From JBGLNJ01 sp041300525 (lineage in GTDB: Bacteria > Chloroflexota > Anaerolineae > Fen-1058), in the NCBI GenBank assembly GCA_041300525.1, contig JBGLNJ010000001.1:558001-622000 (forward strand): a stretch of DNA of 64,000 nucleotides, written 5' to 3'. This document shows, in pieces, positions 22,699 to 30,551 of the stretch. Under the pieces are notes generated by a model. That model did no database searches. It saw only the letters and a list, made by a program, of their open reading frames with translations, and was not told the DNA's origin. Within the stretch, counting starts at the first letter, position 1. Each line of letters opens with the position of its first letter. The position numbers and the translations under genes are program-made.

Positions 22699-24015
22699 AT
22701 GACTACACGCGCCGGTATTCTTGGCGTGGGCACAGGCGGAATGTTGCTCGTCGCACTATTTTACCCGCTCTACCTCAAGCTGCCCGGTCAATATGTGAGG
22801 GGCTGGCCGCCCGGCTCAGTCCTGATCAGCGCCGGGGCAGTCGCCACCGCTCTAGTGCTGACCGTTCTTGGCGGGTGGTGGGCAGCCCGATGGAGCAACG
22901 CGGTGAGTGGCATCCAGTGTGTTGGACTGGGCGCATTGGCCGGCGGAGTGGCAGCGTTCCTGGCGTTCTGTGGATTGGGCGCAGCAGCAGCCGGCACGCT
23001 CAGTTCGAGTGTCGTATTGCAGTCCGAACCAGCCTTGGTGCAGAATACGGTTGCGGGCAAGGCTGTGTTCCTGGAGACCGTGAGCCGCAATGTGATCTGG
23101 ACGCAGTTGATGTTTTGGGGCATGATGTCGGCCGGCATTCTGCTCGGCGCAGTGGGTGGCCGGCTCAATACACCGCGCTCGATCTCAAGTCCATCTCCTT
23201 ACAACACAGCGCACCCACAGATGGCCTTGAACGTCTCCATCACCGCCGTGCCCGCAACGGTTTTGACGGTGATCGTGGCGGCAACCTTGTTCCTCCGCCT
23301 ATCCGACGTGCTTCAGAAAATGGCCGCAGCGCATGGCATCCCGCCGGCCTCTGCGCTGCTCAACATCCAATGGCCTTTGACGACGGCCGTGTTGCTCTAC
23401 CTGGCCGCCCATGCAGCACTGACTTTGGTCACGCCGCACGAAGCGCGCCAGGCCCGCCATCGGTGCGGCATGGATGAAGTCAAGATGGCGGCCTATGTGG
23501 GCATTGCGGCGCCGTTCGCGTTGGGCGCGGGCGTGCTCCTGGTTCACGCGCCGCTCATGCTGCGGCCGGCGGTCGGCGGCAGTTGGCTCATCAGCTTGGG
23601 GATGAGCGCGCGGCTGATCTGGGTGTTGCGCACCCTCATCTTGCCCAAGCGCGCTCAACTGCCGGCTCCCCCCGATATGCGGCAAGCCATCTTTTTCGGC
23701 TCTATCGCCAACTCGCGCCGGCATCATCTGCTGTTGTTGTGCGCGGGGTGCGGCCTGATGATGGTATTTCCGATGACGGCCGCCGTGGTCTCGGTGGCGC
23801 TCAACCTGTGGCTCATTCCAATTCAGCGGCTGGTCTTGAACTCGCCAGAGCCGGCCACAAAATTGGTGCAACAGGTGTATCAGGCCCAGGCAGCGGCAAA
23901 CTTGGGGAGCAGCGTGGGCGCGGGAGCGATCCTGGCGGGACTTTATCTCGGCTATGCGGCGTTGGGCCGTTGGTTTCAACGATTAGGGCAATCAGCGGTC
24001 CGCCATCAATCCTAA
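22699..24015 (+). CDS. Polytopic membrane protein of unknown function
   Basis: The 438-residue protein has about ten hydrophobic helices spread over its length, including an Ala/Gly-rich N-terminal set and a C-terminal helix (VGAGAILAGLYLGYAALG). No family is recognised and no catalytic motif is seen. A near-consensus promoter and hairpin lie upstream. The next gene begins 22 bases after its stop with a GGAGAG ribosome site, so the two may be cotranscribed. Confidence 0.7.
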   Translation: MTTRAGILGVGTGGMLLVALFYPLYLKLPGQYVRGWPPGSVLISAGAVATALVLTVLGGWWAARWSNAVSGIQCVGLGALAGGVAAFLAFCGLGAAAAGTLSSSVVLQSEPALVQNTVAGKAVFLETVSRNVIWTQLMFWGMMSAGILLGAVGGRLNTPRSISSPSPYNTAHPQMALNVSITAVPATVLTVIVAATLFLRLSDVLQKMAAAHGIPPASALLNIQWPLTTAVLLYLAAHAALTLVTPHEARQARHRCGMDEVKMAAYVGIAAPFALGAGVLLVHAPLMLRPAVGGSWLISLGMSARLIWVLRTLILPKRAQLPAPPDMRQAIFFGSIANSRRHHLLLLCAGCGLMMVFPMTAAVVSVALNLWLIPIQRLVLNSPEPATKLVQQVYQAQAAANLGSSVGAGAILAGLYLGYAALGRWFQRLGQSAVRHQS

Positions 24016-24037
24016 TTTTGATGAAGGAGAGACTCTG

Positions 24038-24748
24038 ATGAAACCTGCGTTTTACCTGCTGTTCGTGTCTGCCATCACGGTTTCCTTTTTGGTCCGGGCC
24101 GAGATTCTGGGAAAGCGGCGACAGATCTATGTCTTGAAGCCAATCTCAACGTTACTGGTGATCGCCGTGGCATGCCTGTCATTTCTGGAACCGGCGCAAA
24201 ATCCGACCTATACGGTCGGCGTGCTGGTGGGGCTGTTGCTTTCTTTCGGCGGGGATCTGGCGCTGATGTTTCAGGAGAATCGCCGCGCCTTTGCCGCGGG
24301 CTTGGGCTTGTTCCTGTTGGCGCACGTCGCCTATGCCATCGTCTTTGCGCTGCTGGGGCGCGTCTCCATATCCGATATTTTTTCCACGCTGGTTTTGCTG
24401 GCAGCGGGCGTGGGCTTTTACATGTTGATCCAGTCCAATCTGGGGACGATGCGAGTCCCCGTCATAGTCTATATCCTGGCCCAAGACGTGATGCAGCGCC
24501 GCTCACCTCCGAGTGGAAGCGTGGTCGAGCGCGCGGTCTCGACGGTGCAAGCGCAACTTGTGTGTGGCGCGGCCTCCGAGATCGCCGCTCCCATTCACAT
24601 CGGCCAGCGCGTGTTGGGTGTGCTTGACTCCAAGAGCGCGCAGCCGGATGCGTTTACGGATCAAGACCTGGAATTGCTTTCGGCGGTGGCCGACACGCTC
24701 GCGATGGCGGTGGCGTATGTCGAGCTTGCGCCGCGCCAGGCCGTTTGA
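24038..24748 (+). CDS. Chimera: truncated YhhN (lysoplasmalogenase-like) fused to a GAF-domain fragment
   Basis: Residues 1 to about 150 are a YhhN/TMEM86-type membrane protein (KPISTLLVI, FGGDLALMF, FLLAHVAYAI, MRVPVIVYI), which should continue with further helices. Instead, at residues about 150-165 it changes to a soluble segment that reads like the C-terminal half of a GAF domain (APIHIGQRVLGVLDSKSAQPDAFTDQDLELL). Both parts are incomplete, so this is probably a deletion fusion rather than a designed two-domain protein. The expected lysoplasmalogenase activity is unlikely to survive. The stop overlaps the -35 of the T-box promoter. Confidence 0.75.
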   Translation: MKPAFYLLFVSAITVSFLVRAEILGKRRQIYVLKPISTLLVIAVACLSFLEPAQNPTYTVGVLVGLLLSFGGDLALMFQENRRAFAAGLGLFLLAHVAYAIVFALLGRVSISDIFSTLVLLAAGVGFYMLIQSNLGTMRVPVIVYILAQDVMQRRSPPSGSVVERAVSTVQAQLVCGAASEIAAPIHIGQRVLGVLDSKSAQPDAFTDQDLELLSAVADTLAMAVAYVELAPRQAV

Positions 24749-24773
24749 CAGTCGCGCCAACCTGCGGTATAGT
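24745..24773 (+). promoter_or_regulatory. Consensus promoter of the T-box transcript
   Basis: TTGACA (24745-24750), 17 bases, TATAGT (24768-24773). The -35 box overlaps the TGA stop of the upstream chimera. Transcription would start near 24780, at the beginning of the T-box leader. Confidence 0.85.
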
Positions 24774-24779
24774 CCGCGC

Positions 24780-25020
24780 CACTTGCGGCGATGGAGACAG
24801 GTAAGGGAACGGATGCGGAGAGCAGAGAGCGGCGAGCCGGGTGAAAGCGTCGCCTCCGCCCACCCTGAACGACACTCTGGAGCAGGCCGGTCGAATGCCC
24901 CGTCACTAGACCGGCACGGGTTGGCCCGTTACAGCGATTGAGCGCAGCCGGCAGAGGCACATCCTCCGGCTGAACCAAGGTGGCACCACGAGTGGCCCCT
25001 CGTCCTTGGACCGAGGGGCC
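24780..25020 (+). promoter_or_regulatory. T-box riboswitch controlling the aspartyl-tRNA synthetase gene
   Basis: The leader has the hallmarks of a T-box: a stem I with an AGAGAG bulge and GGTGAAAGC distal loop, the T-box sequence AACCAAGGTGGCACCACG (24973-24990), and a strong terminator GGCCCCTCG / CGAGGGGCC (24994-25002 with 25012-25020). Uncharged tRNA binding should favour the antiterminator and read-through. In the specifier region (CTGAACGACACTCTGG) both AAC (Asn) and GAC (Asp) are present, so the specifier cannot be fixed by eye. The terminator lacks a pure T-run (TATGTATTTA follows). Confidence 0.85.
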
Positions 25021-25104
25021 TATGTATTTAATGGCGAAGGGCGAACGACGGGAGCAATGGTTTTCCATGCGACACTCGTCATTCGTCACTCGTGGAGGTC
25101 ACCT

Positions 25105-26403
25105 ATGGAACTGGAACGTATTCGCACCACGCAGGCGGCGAGCCACGTCGGCCAGCGAGTCAAGCTTGCCGGTTGGCTGCACAACCTGCGAAGATTGGGC
25201 GGTCTGAATTTTCTCATCGTGCGCGACGGCTTTGGCATGTTCCAGGCCGTGCTCGACGACGTTTCGCCGCTCTCCGGCTGCCAAGTCGAATCCATCATCG
25301 AAGTAGAAGGGCAGGTCGTCGCCGAGCCGCAAGCGCCGGGCGGCGCCGAGCTGCACGAGTGCGCCGTGAGCGTCCTCGTCCCCGTCACCGAAACGCCGCC
25401 GCTGGTCATCAACAAGCGCGAACTCAAAGCCGGCCTCGACGTGTTCTTGGACCACGCGGCGGTCGGCCTGCGCCACCCCACGCGCCGCGCGCTGTTCCGC
25501 ATCCAGGCTGGACTGATGACGGCGTTCCGCGCGCACCTGAGCGCGCAAGGCTTTACCGAGATTCAAACGCCCAAGTTGGTGGGCAGCGCGACGGAATCGG
25601 GCGCGAACGTCTTTGCGGTAGATTATTTCGGACGGAAGGCATACCTGGCGCAAAGCCCGCAGTTCTACAAGCAACTGATGGTGGGCGTGTTCGAGCGGGT
25701 GTTCGAGGTGGGGCCGGTGTTTCGCGCCGAGCCGCACGCCACCACTCGCCACCTCAACGAGTACGTCAGCCTGGACGCGGAACTGGGCTTTATCCGCGAC
25801 CATCACGACGTGATGGCGGCGCTCAGCGGCGTCATCGCGGCGATGCTCGACCACGTGCAGCAGTATCACGCCGCCGACCTGGCCCTCATCGGCGCGACCA
25901 TTCCGCAGGTCCCGGAGCGCATCTCGGAAATTGACTTTCGCCAAGCGCAGGCCCTCATCGCGCAGCACACCGAGCGCGATCCGCGCGGCGAGCCGGACCT
26001 GGCCCCGGCGGACGAAAAGTGGCTGTGCGATTACGCGCGCGAGCAATGGGGCAGCGATTTTTTGTTCGTCACCGGCTACCCGACGGAAAAGCGCCCGTTT
26101 TACACCATGCCTGCGCCGCACGACCCGACCATGACCAACGGCTTTGATTTGCTGTTTCGCGGGACGGAGCTGGTCACGGGCGGGCAGCGCATTCATCTCT
26201 ACCCGCAACTGGTCGAGGCCGCGAAAGCCAAAGGCATCCCGCTTGAAGTCATCGCCGGATATTTGGAGGCGTTTCGCTTTGGGATGCCGCCGCACGGCGG
26301 GTTCGCCATTGGCCTGGAGCGGTTCGTGATGCTGATGGTTGGACTGGGCAATCTGCGCGAAGCGGCGCTGTTCCCGCGCGATATTCACCGGCTGGCACCG
26401 TAG
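25105..26403 (+). CDS. aspS: Aspartyl-tRNA synthetase, archaeal/non-discriminating type
   Basis: The 432-residue class II synthetase has an N-terminal OB-fold anticodon domain (VGQRVKLAGWLHNLRRLGGLNFLIVRDGFG) and class II motifs 2 (VFRAEPHATTRHLNEY) and 3 (GFAIGLERFVMLMVG). Its length and lack of the bacterial insertion domain place it with archaeal-type AspRS, often non-discriminating (charging tRNA-Asp and tRNA-Asn, with GatCAB repairing Asp-tRNA-Asn). The ATG at 25105 follows GGAGGT; longer frames are 5' extensions. The T-box upstream implies control by uncharged tRNA. Asn versus Asp specificity is inferred. Confidence 0.9.
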   Translation: MELERIRTTQAASHVGQRVKLAGWLHNLRRLGGLNFLIVRDGFGMFQAVLDDVSPLSGCQVESIIEVEGQVVAEPQAPGGAELHECAVSVLVPVTETPPLVINKRELKAGLDVFLDHAAVGLRHPTRRALFRIQAGLMTAFRAHLSAQGFTEIQTPKLVGSATESGANVFAVDYFGRKAYLAQSPQFYKQLMVGVFERVFEVGPVFRAEPHATTRHLNEYVSLDAELGFIRDHHDVMAALSGVIAAMLDHVQQYHAADLALIGATIPQVPERISEIDFRQAQALIAQHTERDPRGEPDLAPADEKWLCDYAREQWGSDFLFVTGYPTEKRPFYTMPAPHDPTMTNGFDLLFRGTELVTGGQRIHLYPQLVEAAKAKGIPLEVIAGYLEAFRFGMPPHGGFAIGLERFVMLMVGLGNLREAALFPRDIHRLAP

Positions 26404-26436
26404 GAAATTGGGGATTGGGGATTGGAGATTGACGTA

Positions 26437-27417
26437 TCACGCCGTCGGCAAATCCAGCATCAACACTTCGAGCGCCAGGCGCGCGTTGGCGTTGTGGTCA
26501 AGTTGCCACAACGTGCGAGCGATCCCGGCAGCCGCTTCTTTCGCTTTCTCCACGCCAAAGCGATTCGCGTGATCGCGCAGCGCATCGGGCCGATCCGAGT
26601 TGGTCAGCGTCGCGCTACTCCCGCTCGCCAATAGCATCACGTCGCGCCACCAGGTCTGCCACAGCCGCAACGTCTCGCGCGCAGTGACGGCATCGGCGGC
26701 CATGCCTTCCGCATAAGCGAACCGTTCGACGCGGCCTTGGCCTGTCAGCTCAATCAAAGCGTCAAGCAACTGGGCGCGGTGCGCGAGCACGGCTTCATCT
26801 TGCGCGGCCAGCACGGCCCAACCCAATCGCCCGCCGGAAAGGTGCGCCAGCGTCTCGGCGCGCCCGCGCTCCAAGCCCCATCGCTCGACGAGTCCATCGC
26901 GCACCGCCTCGACCGATAGCGGCCTGAGCGCGACCGGGCGGCAACGCGAGACAATCGTCGGCAAGAGCGATTCGGCTTCCGGCGCGATGAGGATGAGCAC
27001 CACGCTCGGTGGCGGCTCTTCCAAGGTCTTGAGCAAAGCGTTGGACGCCTCGGCGGTGGCCTTTTCCATGCCTTCCAAAATCGCCACGCGAAAGCGTCCC
27101 TCCATCGGCGCGAGCGCCAGGTCGTGCTGCAACGCGCGCACCTGGTCAATCTTGAGCGTATTGCCTTCCGGCGCGACGAGGTGCAAATCGGAATGTTTGC
27201 CGGCGGCGATGAGCTTGCACGCGCGGCACTGTCCGCACGGCACAGGCTGGCCCGTGCAGTTGAGCGCCTGCGCCAGGAATCGCGCCAGCGTGGACTTGCC
27301 GACATGTTCCAGGCCGGTGATGAGATAGGCGTGCGCCGCGTGCCCGGTTTCGAGCGAGCGCAGCAGTGAGGTTACAGCCCAATCGTGGCCGATGACGGGA
27401 TAGGGTAAAGTTTCCAT
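26437..27417 (-). CDS. holB: DNA polymerase III delta-prime subunit
   Basis: The 326-residue protein is a clamp-loader subunit with a diverged P-loop (ITGLEHVGKSTLAR), a four-Cys zinc module (CGQCRAC after CTG) and the sensor-like ASNALLKTLEEPPPSVVLIL typical of delta-prime. It helps load the sliding clamp in the replisome. The Thr/Lys of the P-loop are retained. I chose ATG 27417, since TATAAT lies six bases upstream, implying a leaderless mRNA; an upstream ATG (27465) lies before that promoter. It is convergent with aspS. Confidence 0.9.
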   Translation of the reverse strand: METLPYPVIGHDWAVTSLLRSLETGHAAHAYLITGLEHVGKSTLARFLAQALNCTGQPVPCGQCRACKLIAAGKHSDLHLVAPEGNTLKIDQVRALQHDLALAPMEGRFRVAILEGMEKATAEASNALLKTLEEPPPSVVLILIAPEAESLLPTIVSRCRPVALRPLSVEAVRDGLVERWGLERGRAETLAHLSGGRLGWAVLAAQDEAVLAHRAQLLDALIELTGQGRVERFAYAEGMAADAVTARETLRLWQTWWRDVMLLASGSSATLTNSDRPDALRDHANRFGVEKAKEAAAGIARTLWQLDHNANARLALEVLMLDLPTA

Positions 27418-27423
27418 GACATG

Positions 27424-27429
27424 ATTATA
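27424..27429 (-). promoter_or_regulatory. -10 box of holB, leaderless spacing
   Basis: TATAAT on the minus strand ends six bases before the holB ATG. This is the same geometry as at 944 and 52816. The -35 region is poor. It shares a short divergent spacer with the antitoxin promoter. Confidence 0.5.
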
Positions 27430-27475
27430 CCGCTTTTTTGCCCACGCAGATTGAGCGCCCATCATGTGGTACTGC

Positions 27476-27504
27476 TTGTCCGCCAGCCCGATTTGCTGTA
27501 TGAT
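27476..27504 (+). promoter_or_regulatory. Promoter of the VapBC-like pair
   Basis: TTGTCC (27476-27481), 17 bases, TATGAT (27499-27504), ahead of GTG 27559. Toxin-antitoxin promoters of this type are usually autorepressed by the antitoxin-toxin complex. Confidence 0.5.
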
Positions 27505-27558
27505 ACAAGAGCCTCGGATTTGTTTTTGGGAATGACTCTAATTGGGGGAGGTGACACA

Positions 27559-27780
27559 GTGGAAGCAATCAAAGTCAAGGCGCGCGTTGGGCCCAATCGT
27601 CAACTGATTTGGTTGGAGCCAATGCCCCTGCTGTCGGAGGGCAAGGTAGAAGTTATCCTGCTTTACAGTGGAAAGACGGAAAGCGCAGACAAACCTTCTC
27701 TAAAATGGCCCATCCTGAACGGCGGGCGCTATCTGGGGGGAACCCTCCGGCGCGAGGAAATGTATGATGACGCCCGATGA
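27559..27780 (+). CDS. Putative antitoxin partner of the PIN toxin
   Basis: A GTG at 27559 follows a strong GGGGGAGGT ribosome site and encodes 73 residues. The N-terminal half is beta-rich (VEAIKVKARVGPNRQLIWLEPMPLL) like small DNA-binding antitoxin domains, and the C-terminal half is basic/acidic and probably disordered, ready to wrap the toxin. It overlaps the toxin start by 17 bases, the normal arrangement of VapBC operons. The exact family is not recognised, so the call rests on size and context. Confidence 0.7.
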   Translation: MEAIKVKARVGPNRQLIWLEPMPLLSEGKVEVILLYSGKTESADKPSLKWPILNGGRYLGGTLRREEMYDDAR

Positions 27781-28216
27781 GCGTTGCATGGTGGATACGA
27801 ATGTGCTCGTCTATAGCACGGTCGCCGGCAACCCCTGGCACGAACAAGCCCGCCACTGGTTGATGACCCTGCACGATCAGGGCACTGTGCTGTGTGTCTC
27901 TCCGCAAATCCTGCGAGAATACCTGGTGGTGCTGACGCGGGGCCAGGTATTTGAAGTGCAATTCACGGTCGAGCAGGCGCTCGAGACGCTCGAAGCCCTG
28001 TTGCCCTGGCTCCAAGCGCTGGATGAAACTGAGGCGACCTCCGCGGTGTTGCGCGATCTGGTGCGCCGCTATCAGGTGCGGGGCAAACACATCCACGACG
28101 CCAATATCGTCGCCACAATGATGTCGCATGGCGTCTCGCGCCTGGCAACTTATAACGTCAAGGATTTCGACTTCCGCGAAGTCATTTTGGAACCGCGGAT
28201 GCCTGCCTCCGTTTGA
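27764..28216 (+). CDS. VapC-like PIN-domain ribonuclease toxin
   Basis: The 150-residue protein has the PIN-domain acidic residues: Asp 11 in VDTNVLVY, Glu in LREYLVV, Asp in IHDANIVATMM and Asp in VKDFDF. VapC toxins cleave RNA, often tRNA, when not bound by the antitoxin. The length fits the family and no active-site residue seems lost, so it is probably functional. It follows and overlaps the antitoxin. Confidence 0.88.
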   Translation: MMTPDERCMVDTNVLVYSTVAGNPWHEQARHWLMTLHDQGTVLCVSPQILREYLVVLTRGQVFEVQFTVEQALETLEALLPWLQALDETEATSAVLRDLVRRYQVRGKHIHDANIVATMMSHGVSRLATYNVKDFDFREVILEPRMPASV

Positions 28217-28247
28217 CAGCAACGCCGGAATCGCGGTTCAAATTGCT

Positions 28248-29099
28248 CTAATCGGTTTCCTCTGCAATGGCCTCGACCGCCGCAACGTCGTCCGCATGCG
28301 TGTCGGGCGCAGTCTCGATTTGCCCCGGCACGATCTTGCGCGCGAAAATCAGATAACCGGTGTGCGCCACCATCCGGTCGGCAGGGCGCACGCGCGAAGA
28401 GACCGGCTTGTACGGGCGCAACAAAAGCTCTTCGACTTCGAGCAGGCCGAACGGCGCTTGCTCCAATGCTTGCAAGGTGGGGATGACCTGATTCATCGTG
28501 GGGACGAGCGTGGCAAAGAACCCGCCTCCGCGCAGCGCCGCTGCCACCTGGGGAATGTAATTCCACGGCTCGGCCACGTCGAGAAAAAACGAATCCACGT
28601 CCGTCTCGTCAAAACCTTGCGCAATGTCGCGCAGCTTGAATTCGACCACGCCGGGCGGAATGTTGGCGCGCTCGAGATTCTGCATCGCCAGCGTCTGGAA
28701 CTCTTGGCGCGCCTCGTAGGTCACGATTTTCCCCAGCGGCGCGGTCGCCAGCGCCATAGACAGCGTCATGCCGCCGGAGCCGGTGCCGGCTTCCAGGATC
28801 AACCGTCCGGGCCGCACGGACAGCTTCATCAGCAAGTAGCCCACATCTTTGGGGAAAAGAATCTGCGTGCTGCGCTTGATGTGGCGGATCAAGTCAGACG
28901 TGGAAGGCTCTAGCACCAAAAAGGCCGTGCCCATCTGGGTCTTGACCGTGCGCCCCCACGGCCCGCCGAGGATGACGTCGTGTGGCACAATACCTCGGTG
29001 CGTGTGAAGCTGGCCGCCGGATTTCAAGCGGACCAAGTAACGTTTGTCGTCACGGAGATTGAAAAAGAGAGCCAGGTCGCCCTCGTTTGCAGTTTTCAA
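28248..29099 (-). CDS. trmI: tRNA (adenine-58-N1)-methyltransferase
   Basis: The 283-residue enzyme has the TrmI layout: an N-terminal beta barrel (THRGIVPHDVILGGPWG), the SAM motif EAGTGSGGMTLSMA, and VDSFFLDVAEPWNYI with the catalytic Asp. It makes m1A58 in the T-loop of tRNA and acts as a tetramer. The start is TTG at 29099 behind GAGAGG. It lies 12 bases downstream of the TPR gene and is probably cotranscribed. Confidence 0.9.
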   Translation of the reverse strand: MKTANEGDLALFFNLRDDKRYLVRLKSGGQLHTHRGIVPHDVILGGPWGRTVKTQMGTAFLVLEPSTSDLIRHIKRSTQILFPKDVGYLLMKLSVRPGRLILEAGTGSGGMTLSMALATAPLGKIVTYEARQEFQTLAMQNLERANIPPGVVEFKLRDIAQGFDETDVDSFFLDVAEPWNYIPQVAAALRGGGFFATLVPTMNQVIPTLQALEQAPFGLLEVEELLLRPYKPVSSRVRPADRMVAHTGYLIFARKIVPGQIETAPDTHADDVAAVEAIAEETD

Positions 29100-29111
29100 G
29101 GTCTATTCCTC

Positions 29112-29744
29112 TCACGCATCTTTTTCGGACGTTGGGGGTTTCTCTTTACGACGGCTCTGCTCTAAAGCCATCTCGGCGCGGCGCGCATACACCGATGCCG
29201 GCCAGGTATCCAGTACGGCATTGAACTCGGCGATGGCCTGCGCGTCCATTTTCTTGCGGCGGTACGCCACGCCCAGATTGTAATGGGCCGCTGCTTCATA
29301 CTTGATGCCCAGGTACCCCTGGCCGGCTTTTTGTAAAACATCCTGAAAAATAGCAATCGCTTCATCAAGCGCATTGCGCTGCAGGCAGGTAGCGCCCTGA
29401 TTGACCTGCACGATCAAGCGGCCGGCGTGGTCGGGCCACAGGCGCAGCGCCAACGTAAACACGCGCTCGGCCCGCGCAAACTGGCCGCGTTGCGCCAGCA
29501 CGGTGCCCAGGTCTACCAACAAGCGCACGCGCAGCGTCGCCAGGTAAATGACGATCAAGAGAAAAATCGGACTGACGCCAACGGGAGTGAACGCCGTCAG
29601 CCCGCTGGCGATGAGGGTGATAACCACGGCTTCGACGGCAAACTGGATGGACAGCCCTTCGCGTCGGAACAGCGATAGCGCGCCAAAGATCACGACAAAC
29701 AACATGCCTTCCAGCAAGAGCAATATGGGTATTGGCAAATCCAC
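29112..29744 (-). CDS. Membrane-anchored TPR protein
   Basis: From GTG 29744 (GGAGG seven bases upstream) the frame encodes 210 residues: about three N-terminal hydrophobic helices (PIPILLLLEGMLFVVIFGAL and following), then tetratricopeptide-like helices (RGQFARAERVFTLALRLWP, EAAAHYNLGVAYRRKKMDAQ). TPR repeats mediate protein binding, here facing the cytoplasm or outside. The frame stays open far upstream to 30320, but that part is low in coding character and upstream of a promoter, so I exclude it. Confidence 0.75.
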   Translation of the reverse strand: MDLPIPILLLLEGMLFVVIFGALSLFRREGLSIQFAVEAVVITLIASGLTAFTPVGVSPIFLLIVIYLATLRVRLLVDLGTVLAQRGQFARAERVFTLALRLWPDHAGRLIVQVNQGATCLQRNALDEAIAIFQDVLQKAGQGYLGIKYEAAAHYNLGVAYRRKKMDAQAIAEFNAVLDTWPASVYARRAEMALEQSRRKEKPPTSEKDA

Positions 29745-29778
29745 GTCAACCTCCGGCAAACCAAATTCCGTGCTGGAC

Positions 29779-29806
29779 AGTATACAAGCCTTGCGTCGTA
29801 TGTCAA
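29779..29806 (-). promoter_or_regulatory. Promoter of the TPR-trmI operon
   Basis: On the minus strand: TTGACA (29806-29801), 16 bases, TATACT (29784-29779), about 35 bases before the GTG at 29744. Confidence 0.75.
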
Positions 29807-29944
29807 ATCCCAAGTGCGCGATCTCAAGTACGCGAGAACACGGAATCAATCCGCGGCCAGTAGCGACTCGGTGGGTCTCGCCCTTGCGGGGGTGCTCGGA
29901 ATTCGCTGCGAAAACTTTCGCAAGGGTGAGCCGTGCAGCGGCTA

Positions 29945-29973
29945 TTGACTTTGTGTGGATTGAGGTGCATAAT
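29945..29973 (+). promoter_or_regulatory. Promoter in the long region before cstA
   Basis: TTGACT (29945-29950), 17 bases, CATAAT (29968-29973). Transcription from here would give either a leader of about 570 bases for cstA or a separate RNA. Confidence 0.5.
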
Positions 29974-29979
29974 ATAGGT

Positions 29980-30400
29980 GTGACTCTGGCATTACAAACA
30001 TACGTACTTGGCTCTTTGGGCTTCCGAGTCTCCCCAGCAAGATTCCACATGAACGATGCGGTCTTTGCTCGCCACGATAAAGTTCGGTCTCCATTATGGG
30101 TGGACGAGTTGCGTGCTTCCAACCGGCCTATCTCAACCTGTGCTGTTTTTGAATCCGCGATGTGGTCTGTTGCATCTGAGCGCGCGACGTGGCTTGACCA
30201 TCCAAGAGAGGTGTTCGGTACGTGTGTGGGCAAGAGGTCGCGCCTGTTGATACCCAGCGCGCCGTCGTTCACGACGGCAAAATGCAACGCTGCAGGTCGC
30301 GTTGGTAAACATTCGGCCAAGGAGCATTTAGAGCAGGTCTGAAAAGTAGCGTCTGGCCCCGTATGGGTGATCGGCCAGACCCCTACTCGACGATTTTTTC
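29980..30400 (+). ncRNA. Candidate noncoding RNA or long leader (unassigned)
   Basis: The stretch 29810-30551 holds no convincing gene on either strand: codon use in the open frames is poor. It starts after a good promoter and reaches a perfect hairpin GTCTGGCC / GGCCAGAC (30351-30358 with 30373-30380), with a T6 run at 30394-30399. I do not recognise RNase P, tmRNA, SRP or 6S signatures. Before cstA a GGAGG-containing segment (about 30430-30530) can encode a 30-residue peptide starting at GTG 30434, but the spacing is wrong for initiation. Repeat DNA fills 29810-29930. Confidence 0.25.
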
Positions 30401-30551
30401 AAACAGGCTCTTGGACGTTTACCCCTGAAAGGAGGTGGATATCGAAAGATATTGTGAATGGCCCGACGTGCCCAGTCGTAACAAAAGCTCGAAACATTCG
30501 GGCAAGGCTCTAGATAACCTCACCTGAAAAACCACAAGAAGGAGCAGAGCA

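Noticed and set aside
29745..30320. N-terminal extension of the TPR protein
   Set aside because: It lies upstream of a good promoter and GGAGG-GTG start and lacks coding character.
30351..30400. Rho-independent terminator at GTCTGGCC / GGCCAGAC
   Set aside because: The T-run begins 13 bases after the stem, too far for a normal terminator; kept only as part of the unassigned RNA region.
30470..30490. AGTCGTAACAA resembling the 3' end of 16S rRNA
   Set aside because: Only about 11 bases match and no helix or anti-SD sequence follows in the right order; probably coincidence.
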